NCBI GenBank assembly: GCA_022496205.1
Contig: WTXD01000002.1
Coordinates: 248,001-312,000, forward strand
Origin: Gloeopeniophorella convolvens
Taxonomy: Eukaryota; Basidiomycota; Agaricomycetes; Russulales
DNA: 64,000 nt
Direction of reading: 5' to 3'
Below the pieces are notes generated by a model. That model was not told the origin of the DNA. It made no database searches and worked only from the letters and a program-made list of their open reading frames with translations. This document shows, one piece after another, positions 47,932-59,510 of this stretch. Made by a program: the position numbers and the translations under genes. The number at the start of each line of letters is the position of its first letter. Within the stretch, counting starts at the first letter, position 1.

Positions 47932-48013
47932 CGACGCCAGCAGGACTCGAACCTGCGCTCCCAAAGGGAAACAGATTTCTAATCTGTCGCCGTAACCACT
48001 TGGCTATAGCGCC
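47932..48013 (-). tRNA. tRNA-Ser (anticodon AGA)
   Basis: 82 bases on the minus strand. The acceptor strands GGCGCTA and TGGCGTC pair with two G-T wobbles. The D arm reads GCCAAGTGGTTACGGC. The anticodon arm ACAGA-TTAGAAA-TCTGT has AGA centred and no intron. A long variable arm (TTCCCTTTGGGAG), diagnostic of tRNA-Ser, precedes the T arm GCAGG-TTCGAGT-CCTGC. Reads UCU and, through inosine, UCC/UCA codons. Confidence 0.93.
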
Positions 48014-48257
48014 TTAGGGAATGCTTCGACCAGCTATTATACGAGGGTCACAAACCAGCGTGGGCGCAGATTTACGGAGCACGATGATGCAGGTGCGGCC
48101 TATCGTGGCGGTGACGATGACGAACGTGCCCACCCGCACCAGCGCTACGGGCGACCACGCTAGGACGCCTATAACGGGTTGATAACAAGATGCCAGAGAC
48201 CGCAATTGACTTCCGAATCCCGCTTTGCTAGCGGTCCCCATCTCTGCACGCACCTGA

Positions 48258-50067
48258 ATGGCGCAGAAGGACCAGACCACGGATGGCTACCTCCCCCTCT
48301 CCTCCGGCGACGCCGCGCAGGACGATATCAGAGCGGAGGACTCGCTGCGGCGGCAGCCCTGGCGGATCGCCTCGGCTCTGGCCGTTGCGTCGCTCCTGTG
48401 GTGGCTGTGGGCGTGGGCTCTCCCATGCGCCCGGCTTCGCACAGACATGCTGCCAGAAGCCGCTACGGCCGTGCCGAGCGACCACGTCCCGGAGATCGGG
48501 CTCCCTGATAGCGTCCTGCGGCGGTGGGCGCAGTACGCACCGTACATACCTGTCGAGGAGTATGCCCCGCCGCCGAGGGGCTGCGCGGTGGCGCAGGTGA
48601 GTCTCCATGCGTGCGTTTTGTGGAGTTGAGTTGGCTGATGCTGCGCCGCGTAGGTGAACTTGGTGCGTGGAGCTGTCGCGTGCGTGGAGAGGGTGTGCTG
48701 ACTTGGCGGTAGTTGCAACGGCACGGCGCGCGATGGCCGACTAGCGGCGCAGGGGCAGAGATGAAGGCCGCCGTGGACAAGCTGCAAGGAGTCAAGGAGT
48801 ACAAGGAAGACTACCTGTCCTTCTTGAAGGAGTTTACCTGGCATTTTGGGACGGAGGATTTGCTACCATTTGGTGCCAAGCAGTAAGTTGGGCACGACAG
48901 TTCTTCGTTCGTAGCACCTCTCATCTACTGCATACAGGTCGTATGAGTCTGGGCACGTCACCTTCGACAGATATGCGCCTATTTTAGCGGATGGCAATCC
49001 GCCGTTCGTCAGGACTGCAGATTCTACTCGCGTGGTGGATTCCGCAACAAATTGGACTGCAGGTCTGTTCATTAGGCCCATCTCCACTTCTGACATACTT
49101 ATGCCCACGTAGGCTTCAACACAGCGAGTCACAAGGTGGTCAAAGCAACTGTTGACCTTATACTTCCAGAATCGGTACGCACCCAAGCTGCCGTCATCGA
49201 ACCTGTTTCCTCATAAGCGGCAGGGCAACCTCACTTTGGACGATGGCATGTGCCCGAATTCCGGCGACGGAGACACAGAAAGCGCACGGTGGCTCGCCAT
49301 CTATGCACCACGTATCACAAAACGTCTCAACTCCGCCGCACCTGGTGCAAATCTGACCGACGATGATACTCATAGTCTCATGTCACTCTGTGCATTTCAT
49401 TCTCAGATTACGATTGCGCCGAGTCCATTCTGTGGCCTGTTTACGGATCGAGAGTTCGAAGGATACGAGTACTTTGCGGACGTCAACAAGTTCTACGGAA
49501 ATGGGTGAGCAATCCTACATGTCGACTCCTTTCAAGCGTTTAATATAATTGTGTCGTACTAGTTATGGCGGGAACCTTGGTCCCGTACAGGGGGTTGGAT
49601 ACGTGAACGAGCTCCTCGCCCGGTTGACGAATCAGTCTGTGCAAGATCACACACAAACGAACCGCACGCTGGACGCATCGCCCAAGACCTTCCCATTGAA
49701 CCGCGCCATATACGTCGACTTCTCTCATGACAACACCATGGTGGCTGTTTACTCCGCGCTGGGCCTGTTCAAGCAAATTTTGCTCAGCGGGCAGAAGCTA
49801 GATCCCATACACGCAAGCCCACTAAGGACATGGGTACTGTCGAAGATGGTGCCCTTTAGCGCGCGGGTGGTCGTCGAGAAGCTGGAATGCACTGGGCCCG
49901 TTCCACTCCCCGCAGGCACATTTGTCAGGATCCTCGTGAACGATGCTGTGCAGCCCTTGGAGTTCTGCGGCGGCGTTGGTGGTATATGCGCGCTTGATTC
50001 ATTCGTGAAGAGCCAGAGGTATGCGAGACACGACGGAGACGGGGACTTTGAGAAGTGTTACGAGTAG
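48258..50067 (+). CDS. Histidine acid phosphatase/phytase-like, with N-terminal membrane anchor
   Basis: Hydrolyses phosphomonoesters such as phytate or sugar phosphates by a phospho-histidine mechanism. ATG at 48258 gives MAQKDQTTDGYLPLSSGDAA, then a single hydrophobic segment (about residues 37-57, ASALAVASLLWWLWAWAL), best read as a signal anchor. The catalytic R-H-G-x-R-x-P is in LQRHGARWPTSGA right after an intron. The proton donor His-Asp is in VDFSHDNTMVAVYSALGL. Also typical are FVRTADSTRVVDSATNWTAG and CGLFTDREFEGYEY. Conserved cysteines are present. A secreted phytase would normally have a cleaved signal without the 36-residue polar leader, so a membrane-bound form is likely. Confidence 0.9.
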
Positions 50068-50323
50068 TGTTCGGCTGTCCTCTATGTATATGATATTCCC
50101 CACGGTTGTGAATTTGTACAGCACAGTCCAAGTACCGTAGCTTGTAGCATTGATTAATTCCGCGGAGAGAGACTGGTGCGCTCCAGAGCATCTGCCGCCG
50201 AGCCGAGGCGTGACTTGTCCGCGCCGCAGCTTTAATTTTGAGGAGCGCTGGCGTGCGCTGTCTTGCGCTTTCCACTCAATCCCAGCCCAGAGTCCTGTAG
50301 CTTTTCTCCCCGACACCGCCTCG

Positions 50324-52205
50324 ATGCCTCTGATAGAGGGCATACAAGAGTACATCGAGACCGCAGAAGACTATGTCTACACCTCCTTCTCCTCCGTCAA
50401 GGCAGAAATGCCCAACATTCAGGAGGCTGTGAACCGTTTCTGGGTAGATGTCTCGCGATTCGGTCCTTCCATCCCAGAGATACGCATCCCCGGCCTTGGC
50501 GAGTTCCAAGTACCTCCTCCCCCTCCACCCCGCCTCCCCCGAAGTCCATCGTCGAGAAGGCCACGGACTGGGCAGCCGAGCACCCCTGGAAGGTGTCTGG
50601 CTTGAGCATCGGTGTCCTGGGGCTCGGGCTGCTGGTCGGGTACAACGTCTACCAAATCAAGGCGCGCCCTAGGTTGGCGAGGCGAGGTCATTCCTCGGGC
50701 CACGAGCGAAGGCAAGTTGTCGGTATGTCGCGCATCGGCTCTGCCTTGTATGCGCTCTCACGATCGACTTGCAGTCGTGCTCGGGGCAGATCTCGAACCG
50801 GCTCGCCAGCTGGCCCTCGCACTGGAGAAGAAGGGGTTCATCATCATCGCCAGCGTCAGCGTCCCCGAGGCAGTCGACGAGCTCGAGCATGCAGGCAAGG
50901 GCTATGTCAGGGCGCTCGTCCTCAACCCTTATGAGGTGCGATATATGCTGTCTCCCAAGCATCTGAAAGCTCACGTCGCTTCAGCCCGCCGCCATCCCGA
51001 TCTTCCTCCGTTCTCTGGCTGCAACCCTTTCCCAACGATTCCCGATCAACGTGCACGGCGACCCGCACGCCTCCCCCTCCGCCCACCCGTACATCCACTC
51101 CGTCGTGTCGTACTTGAGCTTCCACCCCGGCAAGATGAGCACCTTCGCCCCGCTTGAGCATCTCCAGCTGCAGAGCGACTACATCCCGTTCCTCACCGCG
51201 ACGCACATCGTCCCGCTGCAGATCATCCAGGCGCTCCTGCCGCTCATGCGCAACTCGCCCTCGCGCACACGCGACGCTGTCGCCAACGGTCACGGCAAGC
51301 GCAGCATCGTCGTCTGCGTCCCGCTCGCCGACGCGCGCGTCGGGTTGCCGTTCTCCGGCACCCACTCGATGGCCGCGGTCGCGACGCTGCGCGCGGTCGA
51401 AGTCCTCCGCCGCGAGGTGCGCATCGCCGCGATGACAGGCCGTTCGGAGGGCATGGGCGATATCAACGTCGTCAGCGTCGAGGTTGGCGTGTTGGATCTG
51501 CCCGTGGACACGCGCATGGTCGACGCGTACCACGAGGAGCCCACCGAGTCGTGGACGCCGTCGGAGCAGATGGCGTATGGGACTGCGTACAAGGCGACGC
51601 TCACCGAGGAACGCCGGCAGAGGATACTGGCCGAGACGCCCAAGGCGGAGGTCTTTGTCGACAAGGTCGTCGAGATTGTCAGCTTTGGCCGGGCACTGAC
51701 GGTGTCGCTCTTTGGTTTCCGGCTTTACCTCGGACCGGTGTTCGACTGGCTGCGCGGGAACCGCTATAGCGTTGGGGCTGGAGGTAAATGGTCTCGCTCG
51801 ACTTGCGCAGATTACCTCACGTTAATATCTTTCTCCCCTGCAGTCGGCCTCTGGTCCTACGTTCCAGGCGGCCTGCTTGACGCGTTCATAAACACGCCTT
51901 ACTACATCGTCTCCCACCACAAGGGTGCTGAAGGCACGCGCGTCGGCGTTCCCCCACCCGCACCCGGCCCTGCACCAGCTCAGGTGCATTCCGCCGCAGC
52001 ACCGCTGCCGGTAGCCCCAGCGGCGGCCGCACCTGGACCCAAGGAAGCCGTGGACTCGGCGCAGACGTCAGAGCACGAGCGCGACGCGTCTGAGAACGGC
52101 TCGGAGGCGGATGTCGAGAGCAACGATGGAGCCGGGGTCAGCGAGAGCTGGGTGAGCCTTCAGGCGCGCTCGACGACGTCATCCTCGGACGCCACCACCG
52201 CGTGA
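50324..52205 (+). CDS. DUF1776 family protein (Ysc83-like, SDR-related)
   Basis: Fungal DUF1776 proteins resemble short-chain dehydrogenases and include yeast mitochondrial Ysc83; no reaction is established. ATG at 50324 gives MPLIEGIQEYIETAEDYVYT. A Pro-rich linker leads to WAAEHPWKVSG and one membrane segment, SIGVLGLGLLVGYNVYQI. A Rossmann-like region follows (VVLGADLEPARQLALALEKK, GFIIIASVSVPEAVDELE). Then come VVSYLSFHPGKMSTFAPLEH, LPFSGTHSMAAVATLRAVEV and a disordered Ala/Pro/Ser tail after PYYIVSHHKGAEG. The SDR Tyr-x3-Lys motif is not evident, so catalysis is doubtful. Confidence 0.85.
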
Positions 52206-52777
52206 AACTCAGCTCGTAATTACCCAGAAGGCGGTCACCTGCGTTGGAAGAATCCCGGCTGGGTAGATGCATAGGCTGGTCTCCCGGTCCTTTTCTTACT
52301 CTTACTTTCCGTGTATCATAATATCTCACCTCGTGTAACGCTGAACGCCCTGTATCGCCCCTCTCCTCACAATCACATCGTCGCGGCACTGCCTCTCATA
52401 TATGTCATTTGTTCCCGAGCAGCGCAGTGGAGTGCCTTGCAATTGTCGACGCTCGGGTGGTCTTGGGTTCGAGGCGCCGGGAGCCCGAGCGCCGTTGGTG
52501 TGTAAATCGCAGCGCGGTTTGGGAAGGCGTCCCACATCCACTCCAACGGGCCTCGCTCCCACGGTGTATCCGGTGCATCGGATCAGCTGGGCCAGGGGAT
52601 ATAAAGTCGAGGTGTGTAGCAGGGAGAGATATCAGACACAATCGACGGCTCGTCACTTGTCCTTGGACTCGCGCAGCGATCGAACGTTGGACTTGCACAC
52701 ATCGCGCGCCTACGCACAGCTAGGGACTCGTCCGAGTCTGCAGATCTACACTACACTAAAAGCTTAAACACCATACA
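52206..52777. other. Intergenic
   Basis: About 570 bases between two plus-strand genes. No coding segment or RNA gene could be supported. Promoter of the cyclic phosphodiesterase gene. Confidence 0.5.
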
Positions 52778-53442
52778 ATGGGTATGCCTTCCGAACCCCA
52801 TTCAGTGGAGCAGTAACCAACTCTGACCGGTCCGATGCAGGCATCTCCGTCTGGCTCGTCCCCTCCGACGACCACGCCGCGCTCCTCGCGCAGCTCATGG
52901 CGCGCCACCCGCCCCCGGCCCCCGACGCCCCGCACTCCTTCCCGCACTTCCACCCGCACGTCACCCTCGCGACGCTCCCGGGCCCCGCCGCGCCCGACGC
53001 GCTCCTCGCGCTGCGCGAGGCCGTCCCGCTCGGGCAGCGCGCGCTGCGCCTGCGCTTCGCGCGCGTGCTCGCGGGCACGCACTACTTCCGCTCCGTCTTC
53101 GTGTCGCTCGCGCCGTCGGACGCGCTCGCCGCGCTGCGCGCCGCGTTCGGCGCGCCTGTGCCGCCGGCGTTTCCGCACCTCTCGCTGTACTACATCGCCG
53201 ACGAGGAGGCGCACGCGCGCGCGCGGCTGCTGCAGGAGCTCGAGCGCGAGGGCGCGGTGCGCCCCACGCCGGACGGGCTCGGCGTCGTGCTGGACTGCGG
53301 CGTCGGCGCGGGCGCGGACCCGGATGCAATTACTGCGCTCGAGGGGTGCACGGCGACGCAGCTGTGGATCGTGGACTGCAACGGGCCGGTCGAGGGGTGG
53401 ACGGTGCTCGACCGAATCATGCTTGCCACCTCCGAGCACTGA
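52778..53442 (+). CDS. CPD1: 2',3'-cyclic phosphodiesterase (2H family, Cpd1-like)
   Basis: Hydrolyses ADP-ribose 1'',2''-cyclic phosphate and similar cyclic nucleotides left from tRNA splicing. Exon 1 is only four bases (ATGG, 52778-52781). Intron 52782-52840 has a gtatgc donor and gatgcag acceptor. Exon 2 (52841-53442) starts ISVWLVPSDDHAALLAQLMA, giving 201 residues in all. The two 2H motifs are FHPHVTLATLP and FPHLSLYYIAD. The spacing and the final W-x-V-D strand (TQLWIVDCNGPVEGW) fit the Cpd1 group. Very high GC content (third positions almost all G/C) explains the long open frames on the other strand. Confidence 0.88.
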
Positions 53443-53780
53443 CCTCCGCCGAGACCGATCAATGGCGTGCACGCGAGATGCTGAAAGAGTCGTGGGTACT
53501 GTAGATATGCGCATAATGTACTATTCTTGGTTGCGGATATACAAAGGAGGTCGCACAGCGATACAGAGAGAGCGAAAGGAGTAAGGAGTGGCAAGGGCCC
53601 GAATATGCCTAGCTAGAACCCGAGGGACGACACGAGGAAGCGCGGGGTAATCATGATACAGTGAGTGAGGAAGCATGCTACATATACAGCGGTTGGTAGA
53701 GTGCGGACTAAAAGACGATCGATGGATGGGTGGTGCGGGGAGTGGTATGAATGCAAAAACCAAAGCGAATCCCGATATCC
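53443..53780. other. Intergenic, convergent 3' ends
   Basis: About 340 bases; presumed 3' UTRs only. Confidence 0.5.
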
Positions 53781-55511
53781 TCAAGAACCCAGAGAGAGAA
53801 GGGGCGTGCTGTCCGAGGCGTCGAGCCCGTCGTCCGAATCCGCGTCGCTCAGCGACGTGCGCGACGCATCCGGCGAGTGCGCGGGCGTGTACAGCGGCAG
53901 CGGTGTCGGGTCATCGTACCGCTCGTCGCCATTTGCGTAGAACAGCTGCGAGTACGCGGGGAGCTCGGGCACGTTGTACGGGTGCGTCGGGGGCATGGTG
54001 ACGGGTGCGGGGGCGACCAGCGTAGGCGGGTAGCCGGGAAGGGAGTGCGTGCGCGGGGGCGGGCTGCGCGCCGCGCCGCGCAGGCGCACGAATTCGAGCG
54101 GGAGCGAGAAGGAGAGGCAGTCGGACGCGGGAGCGGCTGCGCTGTCATCGTCGTACGTGCATTGCACGGCGACGCGCAGCGCGTGCCGCACGCCGAAGAA
54201 AGGGCTCTGGCCGCTCGCGCGCAGGCGCGGCGCGCCGGTCCACGCGAGGCTCTCGTCCTTGCGCTCCGGAAGCGCGTGCGCGAAGGGGACATGCGTCTCC
54301 ATCGCGAACCACCGCGTGGGCGCGGTGCCGTCCGTGCGCGCGAAGACGTGTCCGGTTCCGCGCAGGGGGAGGTCGAGGCGCTGATCAAAGCCAGGCAGGA
54401 GGCTGTGCGCGTCCTCGAAGGAGATCTGCGTCGGAGTGGAGAGCAGCCCGATCTCGTAGAGCGTGTGCACGGGGTGCGCCTGGCGCAGCGGCCGGTTCGG
54501 TGGCTGATCACGCTCTTTCGGGAGCGGGTAGCGCGCGGCGTACCCGTGTGCGGAGCAGCTGGGCGTTGTTATGCAGGGTGTCAGTCTGGTGGTTCCTTTC
54601 AAGTATGGAAGGGTAGCTCGCCTGAAACGCTCGAACTGGTGCAGCTCCACCGAGACATCCGACACGCGCAGCTTGGAAGCTTGCTCGTCAGACAGCCCCG
54701 GTGCGCGCAAACGGAGCACGAAAGGGATCTTGTTGTCGTCCATATTGACGCGCTCGGGCGTCGACGCGAGCAGCTCGATCTTCGACATGATGTCCGTTGG
54801 AATCGAACGCGCGACGTCCTTCGGTTGCACCGCGGCGTCCCCCGTCGAAGTGATCGCATACACATTCATGGGGCACAGCCCTGCGGACGGCGGCGGGAGC
54901 GCGAAGCGGTTGAGCGCGATGCTGCACGGCTCGGCGTGCACGACCCTGTTCCGGAAGAACAGCGGCGTGCACAGCGCCGAGAACCACGACGGCGCGCACG
55001 CATCCGCCTCCTGGTGCGTGAAGCGCGCCGTCGCGTAGAGCGTGTACTGCGTGCCCGAGAAGCCCTGGCGCGCGTCGCCGTACGCGTCGCTCGCGGGGAG
55101 CCACCCGGGCACGGGCAGGTCGAACGTGACGTGCCACGTGCAGGGGCGGTCGCCGTCCTCGTCGCCTTCGTTGCTGAGTTCGACGGTCGTCTTGGGCGCG
55201 AGCTCCTTGGAGAGCGCGCAGAGGCGCGCGGGCGCGTAGCCCGACTCGTGCGCGACCAGCTCCGCCTGCCCCTCGAAAGTGATCACCAGGGATTGGAGGA
55301 GGATGCGCACGGCGCGCCGCCGCTCGAAGATGGAGTGTGAGGAAGTCAGAGAGATTGAGACATGGCCAGAAAGCGAATATGCAGCTCTGTTATGTCACGG
55401 GTGTTTAGACAACACGTCCCGAGTGCTGAAACAGTCGACTCACGATTGATCAGGCTGGCCCAAGATGTCTAACGAAGAGGACGAAGGGATAATGTCTAGC
55501 TTGATGGCCAT
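53781..55511 (-). CDS. LDB19-like arrestin-related trafficking adaptor
   Basis: Alpha-arrestins link Rsp5-type ubiquitin ligases to plasma-membrane transporters. ATG at 55511 (MAIKLDIIPSSSSLDILGQP) joins in phase, through a 57-base intron, to AAYSLSGHVSISLTSSHSIF. ERRRAVRILLQSLVITFEGQ follows, then the arrestin-N strands (CTWHVTFDLPVPGWLPAS, TQYTLYATARF) and later GHVFARTDGTAPTRWFAMET. The tail has PY-like motifs ELPAYSQLF and PLPLYTP and an acidic end DSDDGLDASDSTPLLSLG. LDB19 members (yeast Art1) control amino-acid permease endocytosis; the target here is unknown. The start upstream of the intron is supported by phase and family pattern. Confidence 0.87.
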
Positions 55512-56314
55512 GGCGCACTGCGTCTTGGGAGGTCCCAGTGGAGTCGTCGAGCGACCCCTCCCGAAATTCCGCGCATTTTATTAAATATGGAGGTGTGCTC
55601 CCGCCACGCTCGGGAAGCGAAAGGAGAACAATAGACAGCTGGAGACAAGGCCCGTCGGGCCCGCGCGGGCGGTCGCAAGGCAGTTGTTACTGTAATGTCA
55701 AGTGGCTCAGGCAACGCGACGCCTCGCCATGTCAGATCATCGCAGGCAGTCCTTTTGTTCTTACTTACCGCCTCTGGCTTCGGCTTGCCTTTTCGGGAGG
55801 ACAAGAGGGCTGACTAAGCAGGTCTCTTTCGCCGACATTGCTGCCAGTCTCCCCTTGCACTTCCCAAAAGGGGTCTGGGATCGACCCCAGCAGACGCCGA
55901 GAGTCGCCGTGGGTATTGGTTTCTCACTGGGGTAGGAGCCTCGCAACTTCCATAGTTTACTGCGCCACGATCCGCGCGAAGGGCAAGCCGGATCACGAAC
56001 CACGCACGTCGAGCAGAGCCTGCGTTGTATTCGTGCATCGTCGCGTAGGGGAGGTCATCGCGTCTATTGTCTCGCAGATATCAACGACGAGACCAATTGA
56101 TCGCCGGCCATCATCCCCAGTGCACACACCGGCCATCGGAGGCAAGCGCGAGCCTCGTGCACAATCACACGCACAAATCCGTGCATGACATGACGCACGA
56201 CGCATGATGTGCCTGTTCGCATGATATGCAAGACAGGCGCCAGGCGCGAACGTGCTCGGCTGGCGCACAAAGGGATACAAGAGCAAGGGGAAAAAAGACA
56301 AACGGGCGTGCATA
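55512..56314. other. Intergenic
   Basis: About 800 bases between two minus-strand genes. A tRNA-like box pair on the minus strand was considered and rejected. No gene recognised. Confidence 0.5.
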
Positions 56315-57475
56315 TCAGGCAAAGACCTTCGCCACCGCGAGCGCGTCCTCCTCCCGCTTGCGCTGGCCCTGCCGCTCGACGCGCTCCTGCTCCGCGAGCC
56401 TGCGCTCCTTGTACCGGTCGCCCTTCTCGCGGCGCTTTGCCGAGCGCACCGCTGTGGGGGACACGAACTCTGCGCTAGGCGTCAGACGGAGGCGGGAGTC
56501 TATTCAGCGGGTCACGCGCACCTGGGTTGGCAAAGACCGTCGCGCCGCCAAAGGCGCCCTCGAATATGCGGATGGGCGTGAGCACGAAGCGCGGGCCGAT
56601 CTCGACGAGCGACATCTCGGGCGGGCCGTTTGGCTGCAGCGGGTCCTTTTCCATGATCTGCGGGCGCGGCGCGGTGTGAGCGTCGTTGCGACAAAAGCGG
56701 GGGAGGGGCAGCGCGCGCGCACCTGGAAGTTGCGGAACCAGATTTTGGAGTCGACGATGGAGAACGTGAGGATGTGGTCGATGAACGGCTTGGCGCGGCG
56801 CGCCTTGGGCGGCACCCCGAATATCTGCGCAGGACCGTCGGCCATCAGTACACACGTACACGCGGGACGCGATGGCGCGGCGCGGCTCACATGCGTGAAC
56901 ACCTCCTTCGTCAGCCGCCCCCACTCCGTCGCGTCGAACGCCGCGTCGAAGCTCAGGATCCCGCGGCTGCCCTTGAGGCAATTGCCCGTCATCTTGAGCT
57001 CGTCCATCGTGTGCACGTTCTGCACGTGCAGCTTGATGCTCGGCCCATTGGGCGTCTTGGCCGCCCAGAGGTAGAGGTCCTCGTGCCGGCGCGCCTCAAA
57101 GTAGAGCGCGTTGTTGCACGAATGTAGGTCCGCGAGCTCGGGGAGAAGGTGCAGGTGATTCTTCGAGTCGAGCTTCGCGTCTGCGCGCGCGGCCGGGCGG
57201 CTCAGTCAGGGAGCGGACGCTCGCGCAGAGGGGGGGCAACACGTACCTTTTTTGACGTGAGGTAGGAGCGCCTCGAGATCATTCATGAAGTGCCGCATGC
57301 GATGCGTGATACCGCGTGAGGACAGCAGCAGCACGCGCTGCTTGTTGCGCTTCACCCTGGGGCCGGCGTCTGGTGCATCCTCCTCGTCGACGTCCATGTC
57401 CTCCGCCTTGCGCTTCCCCTTGCGCTTTTCTGCCTTTGCGGCTTCTTTTTGGCGGGCCTTGAGTACTGTCGCCAT
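56315..57475 (-). CDS. BRX1: Ribosome biogenesis protein Brx1 (Brix domain)
   Basis: Nucleolar factor for early 60S subunit assembly. ATG at 57475 gives a basic N-terminus (MATVLKARQKEAAKAEKRKG). The Brix domain reads RVLLLSSRGITHRMRHFMND, LEALLPHVKK, HLHLLPELADLHSCNNALYF, LYLWAAKTPNGPSIKLHVQN, LKGSRGILSFDAAFD, HIFGVPPKARRAKPFIDHIL and WFRNFQIMEKDP, followed by SLVEIGPRFVLTPIRIFEGA. Introns fall at 57245-57180, near 56890, 56720 and 56490. It ends ALAVAKVFA in a Lys/Arg/Glu-rich tail. Brx1 rather than Rpf2 is chosen from the VEIGPRFVL-x-PI-x-IF-x-G-x-FGG run. Confidence 0.95.
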
Positions 57476-58055
57476 TGTTCACGATCTCAGTATTGAGGAG
57501 TGTGGGAGTTGGGATCCTGGGAGGATGGGCAAAGGTTATCTTACAGTTGTGCATCGACTCGGAGTCGGAAGCACCGCGAACTTTTTGCTTACATCATCCG
57601 ACGAATCAGATTGTCCGGTGAGCCGGAGCGTCTAATCACTACCCGATCGTAACTTACGCACAGGGACGACAAACGGAGCAATTAGGGGAAATACGGAATA
57701 TTCGACATTGAAACTTGACGACACGACTGACAAGACATGCAAGGAGACGAGAGGCGCGATAAGCCACATGGGGAGAGTGTCATGGTGATGGGGGAATGAG
57801 GGTGGGAAGGGAAAGGGGGAGGGGGAAGGGGATAAGGGGGGGACGTGCTACGAGATGGATACCGGTCCATGCGGGGACTATGCGACTTCAAGAAACGAAG
57901 ACGAAGTGGGGGTTGGGGGTTGGGCAAGGGACAAGAACGTTATCGTACAGAGGCAGCCGGTAAGGAAACAGCATGGGGGACTAAAACAGCAATAGGTACG
58001 CAGAAAATAGCTTTTTTTGACTTCGGCTCGTGTATGGTCCTTGGGCGCATGTTGT
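57476..58055. other. Intergenic
   Basis: About 580 bases holding the BRX1 promoter and the 3' UTR of the KH-protein gene. A purine-rich tract lies at 57790-57845. No gene recognised. Confidence 0.5.
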
Positions 58056-59510
58056 CTATGGCGGGTAGCCACCTACCGCCCGAACCTGCTTCTGCTTCTC
58101 CTGCTCCAGACGCTAAGACATACCCAGGGTCATTGAGTAACGCATGTATGTGCGCAAGAAAGAAGCCAACGTACGTGGTAAAGTAGCTGAACTGCCATTT
58201 GGATATTGGCGGGGGCGCCCGTGATGACGACCAGTCGTTCTCCTTCGCTGCCTCCCGGAGCGGATCCGACCGGGCCCGCACCTGGCTCCATGATCTTGAT
58301 TTGGCTCGCACTCATATGCCTGATCTCGTTGATTTTGCTGCCGCCTTTTCCGATAATGCACCCAACGAGGTCATTCGGGATGTAGATCTGCTGCGTCTGC
58401 AGTTGCTGGGTGCTAGGGGCGCCGCCCTGGACGTAGGGGTTCGAGTACCCGGAGCCGCCGCCACCGCCACCGCCGCCACCACCGCCGGGAACGTACGAGG
58501 AGCCAACGTAACCCCCACCGCCCGTGCGTCGGTTTGACGGCCGGTATGACGAATTCGAACTCGAGCTGGTCGGCATCCGCTCCTGTGCCTCGATGAGGAT
58601 GTTGCCGATATAGTACATGGCGATGTGGATAGCATCGGCGACACCGGCGACGCTCAGAACCCGCTGCGGATCGCGAAAAAGGTAAGCACGGGGATAAGCG
58701 GAAGAATGACTCGGGATGTGCACCTCAGTGGATCCAGGCAGCATGCCCTCACTGGCATTCAGACGGGCACCTGAGGCATCCTGGATCTCCTTTATTTTGG
58801 AGCCCTGTTTACCAATGACAGAGCCCATGCGAGAGTTGGGGATCATGCATTTGATGGTGACAGCGCGACTGCCCGGAACTGATGGGACGTCGAAAGGCTC
58901 GTCGTTGATGCGCCGAACAATGAGGCCGAACGCCTAGTGAAAAAGGAGCTCAGTATATGCGCATATGTGCGGCGACAAGCATACGCACCTTTGAGACTGC
59001 ATCGAGGGGCCCACTAACGTTTAGGATGCGCTCGGGATTTCCGGGGATGCTCTCGGAGACCATGACACGGGCGCCGCTCTTTTCCCGAATCTCATTAACG
59101 TGGGCACCACCCTTACCAATAATGATGGACGCGTCCTGGGTCACGATGAGGCACCGCATATGAATGTGGGCCGAAGGAGGAGCAGCGGCATTGGAGGACG
59201 AGGAGGGTGCGGCGGCGGTGGAGGCATTGGGGGAGGTGGTCATGGAGGTGCTGGTATCTGCACTCTCCTTAGTGATGTCGGCAGAGGCAGAAGACGCGGA
59301 GACCGCAGCTGGGGTGTCTGTCATGTTTACGTCATTTGCCGCGGCCGGTGCGGGAGCGGAGGGGAGGTGAGAGCTGCTGGTGGGAGCAGGGGCCGAGTCA
59401 TCTGGGTGAGACGCCGCGCCAGTGTTGGCGCGCTTATGCTGCTTCGGCTGTTCGCTGTCGGATGGGGAGCGAGAGCGAGAGCGCTTCCTGTTTGAGTCAG
59501 ACTCTGGCAT
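58056..59510 (-). CDS. Three-KH-domain RNA-binding protein (PCBP/Hek2/Rnc1-like)
   Basis: ATG at 59510 opens an RS- and Ala/Ser-rich leader (MPESDSNRKRSRSRSPSDSE). Three KH domains follow with intact G-x-x-G loops: IIIGKGGAHVNEIREKSGAR, SVIGKQGSKIKEIQDASGAR and CIIGKGGSKINEIRHMSASQ. KH2 and KH3 are separated by a Tyr/Gly linker with eleven consecutive glycines (about 58450-58490). After a final intron the end is RLEQEKQKQVRAVGGYPP. This layout is that of poly(rC)-binding proteins and fungal Hek2/Pbp2/Rnc1, which bind specific mRNAs and affect stability or localisation. Which fungal ortholog it is cannot be decided by eye. Confidence 0.92.

Noticed and set aside
52756..53514. 252-codon minus-strand open frame over the cyclic phosphodiesterase gene
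   Set aside because: Arg/Glu/Val-rich antisense of a very GC-rich exon; the plus strand has both 2H motifs and a proper start.
53751..55340. Open frame of 529 codons on the plus strand
   Set aside because: It is the antisense shadow of the GC-rich arrestin exons: Arg/Ala/Gly-dominated, no domain, while the minus strand carries clear arrestin strands.
55850..55990. tRNA-like A and B boxes on the minus strand (TGGCGCAGT and GGGTCGATCCC)
   Set aside because: The T loop lacks the TTC start, the acceptor strands do not pair and no anticodon arm forms at the right distance.
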